From Pseudomonas sp. P5_109 (GTDB lineage Bacteria; Pseudomonadota; Gammaproteobacteria; Pseudomonadales; Pseudomonadaceae), in contig NZ_CP125380.1 in NCBI RefSeq assembly GCF_034009455.1, positions 6,367,001-6,431,000 on the forward strand: a stretch of DNA of 64,000 nt, given 5' to 3'. The position numbers and the translations under genes were made by a program. The notes under the pieces are model-generated. The model was not told where the DNA came from. It ran no database searches and was given only the letters and a program-made list of their open reading frames with translations. Position 1 is the stretch's first letter. Every line of letters begins with the position of its first letter. Below, one piece after another: positions 1 to 9,563 of the stretch.

Positions 1-2351
1 ATCACATAATCCCCACGATCCGTCGACTGACGCGCACCACCCACCGTCAGCAGAATGTACTGCTTGCCGGTTTTCGGCGACACATAAGTCATCGGCCCGG
101 ACTGGCTGCCCACCGGCAAACGCGATTTCCAGATTTCGTTGCCGTTGCCGGTGTCGAAGGCGCGCAGGTAGAAGTCCTGGGTGCCGGCGAAGAACAGCAG
201 GCCGGACTGGGTGGCGAGCGATGCGCCGAGGGTCGGCATGCCGATCGGGATCGGCAGATGCATGCGGATGCCCAGCGGGCCGGTGTCCTGCACGGTGCCG
301 ACCGGGACTTGCCACATCAGTTTGTGGGTCTTGAGGTCGATGGCCGACATGGTGCCGAACGGTGGTTTCTGGCACGGAATGCCGCCTGCCGAGAGGAAGC
401 GTTCGCGCATGGCGCCGAACGGAGTGCCTTCCTGCGGTACCACGCCCATTTCGATACCACTGGCCCCGGCTTTGATCTTGTCGCGCGGGATCATGTAGTT
501 GGCCAGGCCCAGGCGCATGTCGTTGACGAACATGTAGTGGGTGTTCGGGTCGACCGAGACGCTGCCCCAGTTCATGCCGCCCAGCGAGCCCGGGAATTGC
601 AGGGCGCGGTCCATGCCCGGCGGGGTGTAGACGCCTTCGTGGCGCATGCCTTTGAACTGGATGCGGCACATCAACTGATCAAACGGTGTGGCGCCCCACA
701 TGTCGGATTCGGTCAGGGTCTTGTTGCCGATTGACGGCATGTCCACCGAGAACGGCTGGGTTGGCGAGTAGCGCTCGCCGGGCACCTTGCCTTGCGGCAC
801 CGGACGCTCTTCGACGCGGGCGATAGGCACGCCGGTTTCGCGGTTGAGCAGGAAGATCTCGCCCTGCTTGGTGACTTGCGCCAGGGCTGGCTGGATGCCG
901 CCCTTGTCGTCCGGCACATCGTACAGCAGCGGCTGTGCTGGCAGGTCGAAGTCCCACAGGTCGTGGTGGGTGGTCTGGAAATGCCAGCGCACCTGGCCGG
1001 TCTTCACATCGATGGCGACGATGGACGAGTTCCACTTGTCGTCGAACTCGGTGCGTTGACCGCCGAAGAAGTCAGGCGTCGCGTTGCCGGTTGGCAGGTA
1101 GACCAGACCGAGCTTGGCGTCGTAGGACATGGCCGACCACACGTTCGGCGTACCACGGGTATAAGTCTCACCGGCCGGCGGACGTTTGGTGGTGTTCGGA
1201 TTACCCGGATCCCACGCCCACACCAGCTCACCACTGCGCACGTCGTAGGCACGCACCACGCCCGGCGGTTCGCCAGTGGAGTAGTTATCCGCCACGCGAC
1301 CGCCGACGATCACCACGTCACCTGCGACCAATGGAGTCGAGGTTTGCTGGTAGTAACCGGGCTTCACTTCACCCATGTCGGTGGTCAGGTCGACAGTGCC
1401 CTTGTTGCCGAACTCTTCGCAGGGCTTGCCGGTGTCGGCATTGATGGCGATCAGGCGTGCATCGCCGGTCGGCAGAAACAGACGTTTCGTACAGGCGGTT
1501 GGCTGATTGTCTGCAGCCACTGGGGTTTCGGAATAGCCCAGCCCACGGCAGCGCTGCCAGTTCGGCGCGGTGCCTTGCGGATCGAACTTCCAGCGCTGGG
1601 CGCCGGTGTCGGCATCGAGGGCGAAGACTTTGCCGTAGGCGGTGCAGGTGTAGACCGTGTCACCGATTTGCAGCGGGGTGTTCTGGTCTTCGGCGCCAGC
1701 GCCGGTGCTTTGCGGGATGTCGCCGGTGCGGAAGGTCCAGGCCACCTGCAACTTGTCGATATTGCCCTTGTTGATCTGGTCCAGCGCGGCAAAGCGGTTG
1801 CCGGCGGTGGTGTTGCCCCAGTGGGCCCAGTCTTTCTGTTCGGTGCCCGGAGTGACCGGCGTTACCGCAGGTACAGTGGTGTTTTTGACCACGTGGGTCG
1901 GCACGAACATGTAGGCCATCGTCGCAACGACGCCCACGCCCAGAATACCGGCCAAACCGTAAGCACCACGGCCGCCGGTCGCGCCCGAAGCGCGGACCAG
2001 GGTCGGGTAGATCAGCGCTACAACCAGACCGATCACGGCGAAAGTCAGTACCCGAGAGACCAGCGGCCAGTATTCGAGGCCGGCATCCCAAACGGCCCAG
2101 ATCGCCGTGAGGACCAACGCCACACCATACAACCAGGCGCCGAGCGGCTTACGCCGGGCAATCATCAACCCGGACACCAGCATGGCCAGGCCCATCAACA
2201 GGAAGTACCCACTACCGCCGAGCGCGATCAGATAACCGCCGCCACCGGCCAGGCCGAGCCCGATCAGTGCAATCAGCACACCCAGCCCCGCCAGCAACCA
2301 TTTGCTGCCGGCGGCAGCCCCAGAATTGTTCATGTCGGAAGTTTTCCCCAT
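1..2351 (-). CDS. gcd: PQQ-dependent membrane glucose dehydrogenase (3' end cut by window edge)
   Basis: Quinoprotein that oxidises glucose to gluconolactone on the periplasmic face and passes electrons to ubiquinone. The translation has about five hydrophobic segments in the first ~150 residues, the usual Gcd membrane anchor, followed by a long beta-propeller-type region with PQQ-enzyme repeats such as DWAHWGNTTAGNRFAALDQI. About 783 codons are visible. The reading frame is still open at base 1, at a point close to the C-terminus of known Gcd proteins (about 800 residues), so probably only a handful of residues are missing. The start is uncertain: ATG at 2351 or ATG at 2333, neither with a good Shine-Dalgarno. 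It is divergent from the Lrp-type gene, and its cofactor genes (pqq) lie a few kilobases away. Confidence 0.95.
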   Translation of the reverse strand, partial: MGKTSDMNNSGAAAGSKWLLAGLGVLIALIGLGLAGGGGYLIALGGSGYFLLMGLAMLVSGLMIARRKPLGAWLYGVALVLTAIWAVWDAGLEYWPLVSRVLTFAVIGLVVALIYPTLVRASGATGGRGAYGLAGILGVGVVATMAYMFVPTHVVKNTTVPAVTPVTPGTEQKDWAHWGNTTAGNRFAALDQINKGNIDKLQVAWTFRTGDIPQSTGAGAEDQNTPLQIGDTVYTCTAYGKVFALDADTGAQRWKFDPQGTAPNWQRCRGLGYSETPVAADNQPTACTKRLFLPTGDARLIAINADTGKPCEEFGNKGTVDLTTDMGEVKPGYYQQTSTPLVAGDVVIVGGRVADNYSTGEPPGVVRAYDVRSGELVWAWDPGNPNTTKRPPAGETYTRGTPNVWSAMSYDAKLGLVYLPTGNATPDFFGGQRTEFDDKWNSSIVAIDVKTGQVRWHFQTTHHDLWDFDLPAQPLLYDVPDDKGGIQPALAQVTKQGEIFLLNRETGVPIARVEERPVPQGKVPGERYSPTQPFSVDMPSIGNKTLTESDMWGATPFDQLMCRIQFKGMRHEGVYTPPGMDRALQFPGSLGGMNWGSVSVDPNTHYMFVNDMRLGLANYMIPRDKIKAGASGIEMGVVPQEGTPFGAMRERFLSAGGIPCQKPPFGTMSAIDLKTHKLMWQVPVGTVQDTGPLGIRMHLPIPIGMPTLGASLATQSGLLFFAGTQDFYLRAFDTGNGNEIWKSRLPVGSQSGPMTYVSPKTGKQYILLTVGGARQSTDRGDYV

Positions 2352-2519
2352 TTGTGACAAGGGCGGAATAATGTACTACCTAGTTACTTATGGCAATTTG
2401 TCGCAGGCAGAAATGTCATGAACGGTACTGAGGCTAGATCAAATATCCGCCGCGAGCGCTGCGCCGGATGTGCCTGTAACATGCTTGGCCATTGATCCGT
2501 ACCGTTGGAGACAGCCCCT

Positions 2520-2981
2520 TTGCCTGACATTCGCCCACCCGTTCTCGACGAAATCGACCGCCAGTTGATCGCGGCCCTGCAGATCAACGCCCGCGAGAGT
2601 GTGGCTATGTTGGCCCGGCAATTGGGCATCGCCCGCACCACGGTCACCTCGCGCCTGGCGCGGCTGGAAAAGGCCAAGGTGATCACCGGCTACGGCGTGC
2701 GCCTTGGGCAGCGGGTGGTGGATGGCGGGTTGCAGGCGTATGTGGGGATTACCGTGCAACCGCGTTCCGGCAAGGAGGTGTTGCGACGCCTGAGCGCGAT
2801 GGCGCAGGTGCAGCAGTTGTGTGCGGTGAGTGGCGAATTTGATTATGTGGCGTGGTTGCGCACCGATTCGCCGGAGCAGCTGGATCAGTTGCTGGATCAG
2901 ATTGGCAGTGTGGATGGGGTAGAGAAGACTACGACGTCGATCATCTTGAGTAGCAAGATTGATCGGGGGCAGCCGGTTTGA
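2520..2981 (+). CDS. Lrp/AsnC family transcriptional regulator
   Basis: A 153-residue DNA-binding regulator. An N-terminal winged helix-turn-helix (residues ~8-55, pattern LDEIDRQLIAALQINAR ... LARQLGIARTTVTSRLARLE) is followed by a C-terminal RAM/ligand-binding domain with the typical VSGEFDYVAWLRT stretch. The preferred start is TTG at 2520, because GGAGA at 2507-2511 lies at normal spacing; a TTG at 2505 in the same frame lies on top of that site. It is transcribed away from gcd and toward the lysine genes davBA, which suggests a local, possibly lysine-responsive regulator of them. That role is inferred from position only. Confidence 0.9.
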   Translation: MPDIRPPVLDEIDRQLIAALQINARESVAMLARQLGIARTTVTSRLARLEKAKVITGYGVRLGQRVVDGGLQAYVGITVQPRSGKEVLRRLSAMAQVQQLCAVSGEFDYVAWLRTDSPEQLDQLLDQIGSVDGVEKTTTSIILSSKIDRGQPV

Positions 2982-2991
2982 ACGCTATCCA

Positions 2992-3082
2992 ATGTGGGAG
3001 CGGGCTTGTTCGCGAATGCGTCGTGTCAGTCGATTCTACTTGCGACTGATACACCGCTTTCGCGAGCAAGCCCGCTCCCACA
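2992..3082. repeat. REPIN (GTGGGAGCGGGCTTG type)
   Basis: Two inverted copies of a GTGGGAGCGGGCTTGCTCGCGA-like palindrome flank a loop that is itself partly inverted (GTGTCAGTCG ... CGACTGATACAC). This is the usual REP doublet of fluorescent pseudomonads, here between lrp and davB. Confidence 0.9.
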
Positions 3083-3241
3083 GTGCTCAGTGTGTATTTA
3101 TAGATCGTCACATTGATCAATCCAATAGCAAAACGACGACACTTTGCGTCTTATTAACGTGCTCTGTGCTCTCTAGAATGGCTGGCATCTTTTCCTATAC
3201 TCAGATGCACATTCCGCGTCGGGTCGCCAGCAAGGTCAGCC

Positions 3242-4924
3242 ATGAACAAGAACAATCGCCATCCTGCAGACGGTAAGAAACCAGTCACCATTTTCGGTCC
3301 GGACTTTCCTTTTGCCTTCGACGACTGGATCGAACACCCGGCTGGCCTGGGCAGCATTCCAGAGCACAATCACGGTGCCGAAGTGGCGATTGTCGGCGGC
3401 GGCATCGCCGGGCTGGTGGCTGCTTACGAACTGATGAAACTGGGTCTGAAACCGGTCGTCTACGAAGCCTCGAAAATGGGCGGCCGCTTGCGCTCCCAGG
3501 CGTTCAATGGTGCCGAAGGCATCGTTGCCGAACTGGGCGGGATGCGCTTTCCGGTGTCGTCCACTGCGTTCTATCACTATGTCGACAAGCTCGGCCTGGA
3601 AACCAAACCCTTCCCCAACCCGCTGACGCCTGCGTCGGGCAGTACGGTGATCGACCTCGAAGGTCAGACCCATTACGCACAGAAGTTGTCGGACCTTCCT
3701 GCACTGTTCCAGGAAGTGGCTGACGCCTGGGCCGATGCCCTGGAGGCCGGCTCGCAGTTCTCGGATATCCAGCAAGCCATTCGCGACCGCGACGTGCCAC
3801 GCCTCAAAGAGCTGTGGAACACCCTGGTACCGCTGTGGGACGACCGCACTTTCTACGACTTCGTCGCCACCTCCAAGGCGTTCGCCAAGCTGTCGTTCCA
3901 TCACCGCGAAGTGTTCGGGCAGGTCGGTTTCGGCACCGGCGGCTGGGATTCGGACTTCCCGAACTCGATGCTGGAAATCTTCCGCGTCGTCATGACCAAC
4001 TGCGACGATCACCAGCACCTGGTGGTCGGCGGCGTGGAACAGGTTCCGCAGGGCATCTGGCGCCACGTGCCGGAGCGTTGCGCACACTGGCCGGCCGGCA
4101 CCAGCCTCAGCTCGCTGCACAACGGCGCACCGCGCACCGGCGTGAAGAAAATTGCCCACGCACCGGGCGGCCGTTTCGCCGTCACCGACAACTGGGGCGA
4201 CACCCGCGAATACGCAGCCGTGCTGACCACCTGCCAGAGTTGGCTGCTCACCACTCAAATCGAATGCGACGAAAGCCTGTTTTCGCAAAAGATGTGGATG
4301 GCTTTGGACCGCACCCGCTACATGCAGTCGTCGAAGACTTTCGTGATGGTCGACCGCCCGTTCTGGAAGGACAAGGATCCGGAAACCGGCCGCGATCTGA
4401 TGAGCATGACCCTCACCGACCGCCTGACCCGTGGCACTTATCTGTTCGACAACGGCGACGACAAGCCAGGGGTGATTTGCCTGTCGTACTCGTGGATGAG
4501 CGACGCGCTGAAAATGCTGCCGCAGCCGGTGGAAAAACGCGTGAAGCTGGCATTGGATGCGTTGAAGAAGATCTACCCGAAAGTCGACATCGCCGCGCGC
4601 ATCATCGGTGACCCGATCACCGTTTCGTGGGAAGCCGACCCGCATTTCCTCGGCGCGTTCAAAGGCGCCCTGCCCGGCCACTACCGCTACAACCAGCGCA
4701 TGTACGCGCACTTCATGCAGGACGACATGCCGGCCGAACAGCGCGGGATCTTCATCGCCGGTGACGACGTTTCGTGGACGCCGGCCTGGGTCGAGGGCGC
4801 GGTGCAGACATCGCTCAACGCGGTATGGGGCATCATGAAACACTTCGGCGGTGCAACTCACGCCGAGAATCCGGGTCCAGGAGATGTATTCAACGAGATC
4901 GGACCGATCGCCCTGCCCGAGTAA
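3242..4924 (+). CDS. davB: L-lysine 2-monooxygenase (flavin amine oxidase family)
   Basis: A 560-residue FAD enzyme that converts L-lysine to 5-aminovaleramide, the first step of the aminovalerate route of lysine catabolism. The dinucleotide-binding motif VAIVGGGIAGLVAAYELMK lies near residues 43-61, followed by the amine-oxidase signature GGRLRS, and a C-terminal FAD-contact stretch IFIAGDDVSWTPAWVEGA. The protein reads as a close full-length match to the P. putida DavB I remember. ATG at 3242 follows AAGG at 3233-3236. The amidase for its product starts 12 bases after its stop codon, so the two form an operon. A weak promoter (TTATTA, 17 bases, TAGAAT at 3174-3179) can be proposed upstream. 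Confidence 0.93.
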   Translation: MNKNNRHPADGKKPVTIFGPDFPFAFDDWIEHPAGLGSIPEHNHGAEVAIVGGGIAGLVAAYELMKLGLKPVVYEASKMGGRLRSQAFNGAEGIVAELGGMRFPVSSTAFYHYVDKLGLETKPFPNPLTPASGSTVIDLEGQTHYAQKLSDLPALFQEVADAWADALEAGSQFSDIQQAIRDRDVPRLKELWNTLVPLWDDRTFYDFVATSKAFAKLSFHHREVFGQVGFGTGGWDSDFPNSMLEIFRVVMTNCDDHQHLVVGGVEQVPQGIWRHVPERCAHWPAGTSLSSLHNGAPRTGVKKIAHAPGGRFAVTDNWGDTREYAAVLTTCQSWLLTTQIECDESLFSQKMWMALDRTRYMQSSKTFVMVDRPFWKDKDPETGRDLMSMTLTDRLTRGTYLFDNGDDKPGVICLSYSWMSDALKMLPQPVEKRVKLALDALKKIYPKVDIAARIIGDPITVSWEADPHFLGAFKGALPGHYRYNQRMYAHFMQDDMPAEQRGIFIAGDDVSWTPAWVEGAVQTSLNAVWGIMKHFGGATHAENPGPGDVFNEIGPIALPE

Positions 4925-4936
4925 GAGGAATCCGAA

Positions 4937-5731
4937 ATGCGCGTAGCCCTTTACCAATGCCCACCGCTGCCTCTGGATGTCGCTGGCAACCTGCAACGCT
5001 TGCACCAGCTTGCGCTGGAGGCAAAAGGTGCCGACCTGCTGGTGCTGCCGGAAATGTTCCTGACCGGCTACAACATCGGTGTCGATGCCGTCAGTGTGCT
5101 GGCTGAGGTGCATAACGGTGAGTCGGCGCAGCAGATCGCGCGCATTGCCAAGGCGGCCGGGATCGCCATTTTGTATGGCTATCCCGAGCGCACCGCCGAC
5201 GGGCAGATCTACAACGCCGTGCAGTTGATCGACGCCAGTGGCGAGCGTGTGTGCAACTACCGCAAGACTCACTTGTTCGGCGACCTCGATCACTCGATGT
5301 TCAGCGCAGGTTCCGATGAGTTTCCTATCGTTGAGCTCAATGGCTGGAAGCTCGGTTTCCTGATCTGCTACGACCTGGAATTTCCGGAAAACGCCCGGCG
5401 CCTGGCCCTGGCCGGTGCCGAGCTGATCCTGGTGCCGACCGCGAACATGATTCCGTTCGATTTCGTCGCCGATGTCACCGTGCGCTCCCGCGCCTTCGAA
5501 AACCAATGCTATGTGGCCTACGCCAACTATTGCGGCCACGAAGGCGACATCCACTATTGCGGCCAGAGCAGCATCGCCGCGCCGGATGGCAGCCGCATCG
5601 CCCAGGCAGGACTTGATGAAGCATTGATTGTCGGTGAGTTGGATCGTCAATTGATGGTCGACTCCCGCGCCGCCAATCGCTACCTGATCGATCGTCGTCC
5701 CGAGCTTTACGGCGACCTGAGCAAGCGCTGA
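4937..5731 (+). CDS. davA: 5-aminovaleramidase (nitrilase/carbon-nitrogen hydrolase family)
   Basis: A 264-residue amidase of the nitrilase superfamily that would hydrolyse 5-aminovaleramide to 5-aminovalerate. The Glu-Lys-Cys catalytic set is visible: Glu in LLVLPEMFLTGYN (~residue 41), Lys in NYRKTHLFGD (~112) and Cys in GFLICYDLEFPENARR (~147). Length is normal for the family. ATG at 4937 follows AAGAGGAA just after the davB stop at spacing suited to translational coupling. Assignment as DavA rather than a generic amidase rests on the davB partner and remembered sequence similarity. Confidence 0.92.
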   Translation: MRVALYQCPPLPLDVAGNLQRLHQLALEAKGADLLVLPEMFLTGYNIGVDAVSVLAEVHNGESAQQIARIAKAAGIAILYGYPERTADGQIYNAVQLIDASGERVCNYRKTHLFGDLDHSMFSAGSDEFPIVELNGWKLGFLICYDLEFPENARRLALAGAELILVPTANMIPFDFVADVTVRSRAFENQCYVAYANYCGHEGDIHYCGQSSIAAPDGSRIAQAGLDEALIVGELDRQLMVDSRAANRYLIDRRPELYGDLSKR

Positions 5732-5749
5732 CGCACTCTAATCCGCTAG

Positions 5750-5782
5750 CATGGGCACTTCACTGTTCTGGAAGTGCCCATG
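5750..5782. promoter_or_regulatory. Perfect inverted repeat covering the pqqF start codon
   Basis: CATGGGCACTTC (5750-5761), nine-base loop, GAAGTGCCCATG (5771-5782). The second arm contains the GGAAG ribosome-binding site region and the ATG of pqqF. There is no T-tract, so it is not a standard terminator for davA. In mRNA it would hide the pqqF initiation region. Confidence 0.6.
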
Positions 5783-8209
5783 CCCGCGCTGAATCACCCT
5801 CGCCCCCACACTGAAACCCTGGCCAATGGCTTGCGGGTGACGCTGCGTCATGCCCCTGATTTGAAGCGCTGCGCAGCCGCGTTGCGGGTCGCCGCGGGCA
5901 GCCATGATGTGCCGCTGGCGTGGCCTGGCCTGGCGCATTTTCTTGAGCATCTGCTGTTTCTCGGTACCGTGCGTTTTCCTGCGGGACAAGGGCTGATGGC
6001 CTACGTCCAGAGTCATGGCGGGCAAGTGAATGCGCGGACCAGCGAACGCACCACGGATTACTTTTTCGAACTGTCACCCCAGGCGTTTGCCGGTGGGCTG
6101 GAGCGTCTGTCAGACATGCTCGCCCATCCACGTATGAATCCCGACGATCAGCAGCGAGAACGGGAAGTGTTGCAGGCGGAGTTTGTCGCGTGGTCACAAG
6201 ATCCAGCGGCGCAACAACAGCGGGCATTGTTCGATGGGCTTTCTGAGGCTCATCCGCTGCGAGGTTTCCACGCGGGCAATCGCGATAGCCTGCCGGTGCC
6301 GCAACCCGAATTTCAGCAGGCATTGCAGGATTTTTATCAGCGGTTCTATCGGACAGGGCAGATGACCTTGAGCCTGGCCGGTCCGCAAAGTGTCGATGAA
6401 TTGAGAGCGATGGCCGAGGCATTTGGCCAAGCCCTTGCCCAAGGTGAAACCACCCCACAACAATCCCCCGCGCCGCTGATGACGAGCTCAGACTCAAGTT
6501 ATCAACAGGCTGGCGAACAACGACTGGATCTGCTGTTTGCCCTCGAGGCCCTGCCCGAATCTTCCACCGAAGCACTGCTGTTCCTGTGTCACTCGCTGAA
6601 CTCCGAGAAGCCGGGTGGTTTGCTGGCGGATTTGCGTGAGCGTGGATTGGCGGAACAGCTCAAGGCCGAGTCGCTGTATCAATTCGCCGGGCAAGCCTTG
6701 CTGCACGTCGAGTTCACCTTGCCCGCCAACTCCGTCGCAACCGGGATTCGCGAGCGGCTGATGGATTGGCTGGGCTTCTTCGCCCGGCAAGACTGGAGCC
6801 CGCTGCGCGAAGAGTACGTCGCCCTGCTCCAGCGCCAGCAGCAAGTCAGCAGCGCCTTGCAACTGGTCCGACTGGACAGCGAGCAACACGAAGTCGGGTT
6901 GTCCGGGCAAGGCGTTACAGCCCTCAAGCAAATCCTCAAACAAATCGGCGCTGTGGATAACTTCAGCGGGCCATGGCAATTGCCCGCACCCAACCCGTTC
7001 CTGCGTACCGAAGCACCGGCGCCCAACGCCGGATTGATTCGCGGCCAGACCAGCGCCCATCGTGGTTTGCGCACTTTTGCCCAGGACCGTTCGCGCAGCC
7101 GTCGTGAACGGTCGCCGATGCAATTCAGCCAGGCATGGCCGGACAACAGCGCCGAAGGCGCAATTTATCTGCGCTGGCGCCTGGACTCGGCTCCCGGCAG
7201 CAGCCTCCAGTCACGGCTGGAAAGTAGCTTGCAGCCGTTGCGCGAAGACGCGCGGCAGGCCGGTGTGGATTTGTCCTTCAGTGCGTCGGGCAACGAATGG
7301 CTGCTCAAACTAAATGGGCTACAGGAGCCGATGTCCGCCGTCCTCGAGCATGTGCTGAAAGAACTGACAAAACCCGATGCCGCTGTCTCACAAACCGCAT
7401 CGACCAGCGTTGCGTTGATACCGATTCGACAACTGCTCAAAACATTGCCCGATCACTGCCACGGGCACACCGCGAACTCGGATGACGTGCAGCAACTCTG
7501 GTCGAGTGCACGCTGGGATGGGCTGGCCATCGGGTTATCGGCTCAGACTCAAGCGGCCATGGGCCTGGCCTTGAGCCGCATACCCGGCACGCCGGACAAT
7601 CAACCGACGCCGCCCTCTTCGATCCTTGCACAGCATCTGTGGAGCACTGTCGATACCACTTCCAGCGAGCACGCGTTGCTGCTGTTCTGTCCGACAGCCA
7701 CTCAGGAAATGGCCGACGAAGCCGCGTGGCGGTTGCTCGCGCATGTCTGCCAGACGCCGTTCTACCAACGCCTGCGGGTGGAGTTGCAACTCGGCTATGC
7801 GGTGTTCAGCGCCCTGCGGCAAATCCACGGGCAAACCGGGTTGCTGTTCGGCGTGCAATCGCCAAGCGTTGCACCTGTGGAGCTGCTGCAACACATCGAG
7901 CAATTCCTGGATTCATTGCCGGAGCTGATCCACTCGCTCGACGACAGCACCTTCAACGCTCAACGCCAGGCCCTGGCGGATCAGTTTTCCAGCGCTGCGC
8001 TTACCACGGGGCAAGCGGCCGAATTGCTCTGGCAGGGCAAGCTGGCCGGCCGTTCGTCGGATTATCTGATGCACTTGCCCGAGGCCATTGTGCGCATTGA
8101 CCAGACCGCTCTACTGGCTGCGGCCCAACGCCTGAATCAGGCCGAAGGTGGCCGGCGGTGCCTTGCCAACAGCGCTGTACCCGACGCGCCATGGCAAGCG
8201 GCAAAATGA
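5780..8209 (+). CDS. pqqF: PQQ biosynthesis M16 zinc protease PqqF
   Basis: An M16 (pitrilysin-type) metalloprotease of about 809 residues, thought to cut the PqqA precursor peptide. The inverted zinc motif HXXEH is present as HFLEH (residues ~53-57), with the further acidic region EREVLQAEF about 75 residues on. The large two-lobed size matches PqqF proteins of Pseudomonas. ATG at 5780 is chosen because GGAAG at 5770-5774 sits five bases upstream; an in-frame GTG at 5774 overlaps that site. It heads the pqqFABCDE cluster. A 159-base gap separates it from pqqA, so pqqA probably has its own promoter. Confidence 0.93.
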   Translation: MPALNHPRPHTETLANGLRVTLRHAPDLKRCAAALRVAAGSHDVPLAWPGLAHFLEHLLFLGTVRFPAGQGLMAYVQSHGGQVNARTSERTTDYFFELSPQAFAGGLERLSDMLAHPRMNPDDQQREREVLQAEFVAWSQDPAAQQQRALFDGLSEAHPLRGFHAGNRDSLPVPQPEFQQALQDFYQRFYRTGQMTLSLAGPQSVDELRAMAEAFGQALAQGETTPQQSPAPLMTSSDSSYQQAGEQRLDLLFALEALPESSTEALLFLCHSLNSEKPGGLLADLRERGLAEQLKAESLYQFAGQALLHVEFTLPANSVATGIRERLMDWLGFFARQDWSPLREEYVALLQRQQQVSSALQLVRLDSEQHEVGLSGQGVTALKQILKQIGAVDNFSGPWQLPAPNPFLRTEAPAPNAGLIRGQTSAHRGLRTFAQDRSRSRRERSPMQFSQAWPDNSAEGAIYLRWRLDSAPGSSLQSRLESSLQPLREDARQAGVDLSFSASGNEWLLKLNGLQEPMSAVLEHVLKELTKPDAAVSQTASTSVALIPIRQLLKTLPDHCHGHTANSDDVQQLWSSARWDGLAIGLSAQTQAAMGLALSRIPGTPDNQPTPPSSILAQHLWSTVDTTSSEHALLLFCPTATQEMADEAAWRLLAHVCQTPFYQRLRVELQLGYAVFSALRQIHGQTGLLFGVQSPSVAPVELLQHIEQFLDSLPELIHSLDDSTFNAQRQALADQFSSAALTTGQAAELLWQGKLAGRSSDYLMHLPEAIVRIDQTALLAAAQRLNQAEGGRRCLANSAVPDAPWQAAK

Positions 8210-8368
8210 TCATTACCGGGGCTGTAAGGAGCTTTCTCAAAGTTTCACGGGCAATCTCTTTGAAATTTTGAGTAACATAGCAACCTAACTATCTGGAACC
8301 TCTTTGACTTTGAGGTGGCCTATACCTATAGATAGCGCTGTCCTACCCCAACCGAAGGAGTTCAATTT

Positions 8369-8443
8369 ATGGCCTGGACCAAACCTGCCTACACCGACCT
8401 GCGTATCGGCTTTGAAGTCACCATGTACTTCGCCAGCCGCTAA
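8369..8443 (+). CDS. pqqA: PQQ precursor peptide PqqA
   Basis: A 24-residue ribosomal peptide that is the substrate from which PQQ is built. The cross-linked residues are visible as Glu16 and Tyr20 in the pattern [11 protein letters not shown], and the peptide has the standard length. AAGGAG at 8354-8359 precedes the ATG at good spacing. PqqE joins Glu16 and Tyr20 while PqqD holds the peptide. Confidence 0.97.
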   Translation: MAWTKPAYTDLRIGFEVTMYFASR

Positions 8444-8470
8444 TCTCTGCCTTGGCAGATGTGCAGCACA

Positions 8471-8500
8471 ACGCCTCGGTTATCCGAGGCGTTTTATTTT
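8471..8500 (+). terminator. Hairpin with T-rich tail between pqqA and pqqB
   Basis: A nine-base stem ACGCCTCGG / CCGAGGCGT with a TTAT loop (8471-8492) followed by TTTATTTT. It lies between pqqA and pqqB and could act as a partial terminator, keeping the peptide gene more highly expressed than the enzyme genes. Confidence 0.8.
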
Positions 8501-8524
8501 CAGCGTTGAAATGATGGAGCGCCC

Positions 8525-9436
8525 ATGTTCGTCCAGATTCTAGGTTCCGCCGCCGGCGGCGGATTCCCCCAGTGGAATTGCAACTGCGTGAACTGCGCAG
8601 GCTTTCGCGACGGGAGCCTGCGGGCCACGGCTCGGACACAATCGTCCATCGCAATTTCCGATGACGGCGTGAACTGGGTGCTGTGCAACACCTCCCCGGA
8701 CATCCGCGCGCAACTCCAGAGCTTCGCCCCGATGCAGCCGGGTCGCGCCCTGCGCGATACCGGGATCGGTGCGATCATCCTGATGGACAGCCAGATCGAC
8801 CACACCACCGGCCTGCTCATGCTGCGCGAAGGTTGCCCTCATCAGGTCTGGTGTACCGACATGGTCCACGAGGATCTGAGCAGTGGCTTCCCACTGTTCA
8901 CCATGCTGACGCACTGGAATGGCGGGCTGAACTGGAACCGCATCGAACTCGATCAAAGCTTCAGCGTCCCGGCTTGCCCGAACCTGCGCTTCACTCCGCT
9001 GCCACTGCGCAGCGCCGCGCCGCCCTACTCGCCGCACCGTTTCGACCCGCATCCGGGCGACAACATCGGCCTGATCGTTGAAGACCTGAACACCGGTGGC
9101 AAACTGTTTTACGCACCGGGACTTGGCAAAGTCGATGCGCCGCTGCTTGAGATCATGGCCGACAGCGATTGCCTGTTGGTCGATGGCACCTTGTGGGATG
9201 ACGACGAAATGCAGCGTCGCGGGGTCGGCACCCGCACCGGTCGGGAGATGGGCCACCTGGCGCAGAACGGGCCCGGCGGCATGCTCGAAGTGCTTGAGCA
9301 ATTGCCCAACCAGCGCAAAGTACTTATCCACATCAACAACACCAACCCGATTCTCGATGAGGATTCACCACAGCGCGCGGAGCTGGATCGGCGCCAGGTT
9401 GAAGTGGCTTATGACGGCATGAGTATTGTGTTGTAG
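8525..9436 (+). CDS. pqqB: PQQ biosynthesis protein PqqB
   Basis: A 303-residue protein with a metallo-beta-lactamase-type fold, required for PQQ formation and proposed to act as a hydroxylase on the Glu-Tyr intermediate. It starts [19 protein letters not shown], with the CNCVNC zinc-like cysteine cluster and a [10 protein letters not shown] stretch typical of PqqB. Length is standard. The ATG at 8525 comes 25 bases after the attenuator-like hairpin. Confidence 0.96.
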   Translation: MFVQILGSAAGGGFPQWNCNCVNCAGFRDGSLRATARTQSSIAISDDGVNWVLCNTSPDIRAQLQSFAPMQPGRALRDTGIGAIILMDSQIDHTTGLLMLREGCPHQVWCTDMVHEDLSSGFPLFTMLTHWNGGLNWNRIELDQSFSVPACPNLRFTPLPLRSAAPPYSPHRFDPHPGDNIGLIVEDLNTGGKLFYAPGLGKVDAPLLEIMADSDCLLVDGTLWDDDEMQRRGVGTRTGREMGHLAQNGPGGMLEVLEQLPNQRKVLIHINNTNPILDEDSPQRAELDRRQVEVAYDGMSIVL

Positions 9437-9445
9437 CTGAGAGCC

Positions 9446-9512
9446 CCTTCGCGGGCAAGCCCGCTCCCACAGTTGACCGTATTCCCCTGTGGGAGCGGGC
9501 TTGCCCGCGAAG
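9446..9512. repeat. REPIN inside the pqq operon (pqqB-pqqC gap)
   Basis: Inverted pair CGCGGGCAAGCCCGCTCCCAC ... GTGGGAGCGGGCTTGCCCGCG around a short spacer. The pqqC frame stays open upstream through this element, but it is not coding. Confidence 0.9.
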
Positions 9513-9563
9513 ACGTCCGACCAGACACCAAAGATTTCAACGGTTGTTCCCCGGAGAACCGCA

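Noticed and set aside
792..2357. 521-codon plus-strand frame opposite gcd
   Set aside because: Antisense to a clear quinoprotein; translation shows no family.
3236..5650. 804-codon minus-strand frame opposite davBA
   Set aside because: Antisense shadow of high-GC third positions in davB and davA; His/Val/Arg/Gln-rich translation with no domain.
9489..9563. Extended N-terminus of PqqC starting in the REPIN
   Set aside because: The true ATG at 9564 has a good ribosome site and matches the conserved PqqC start.
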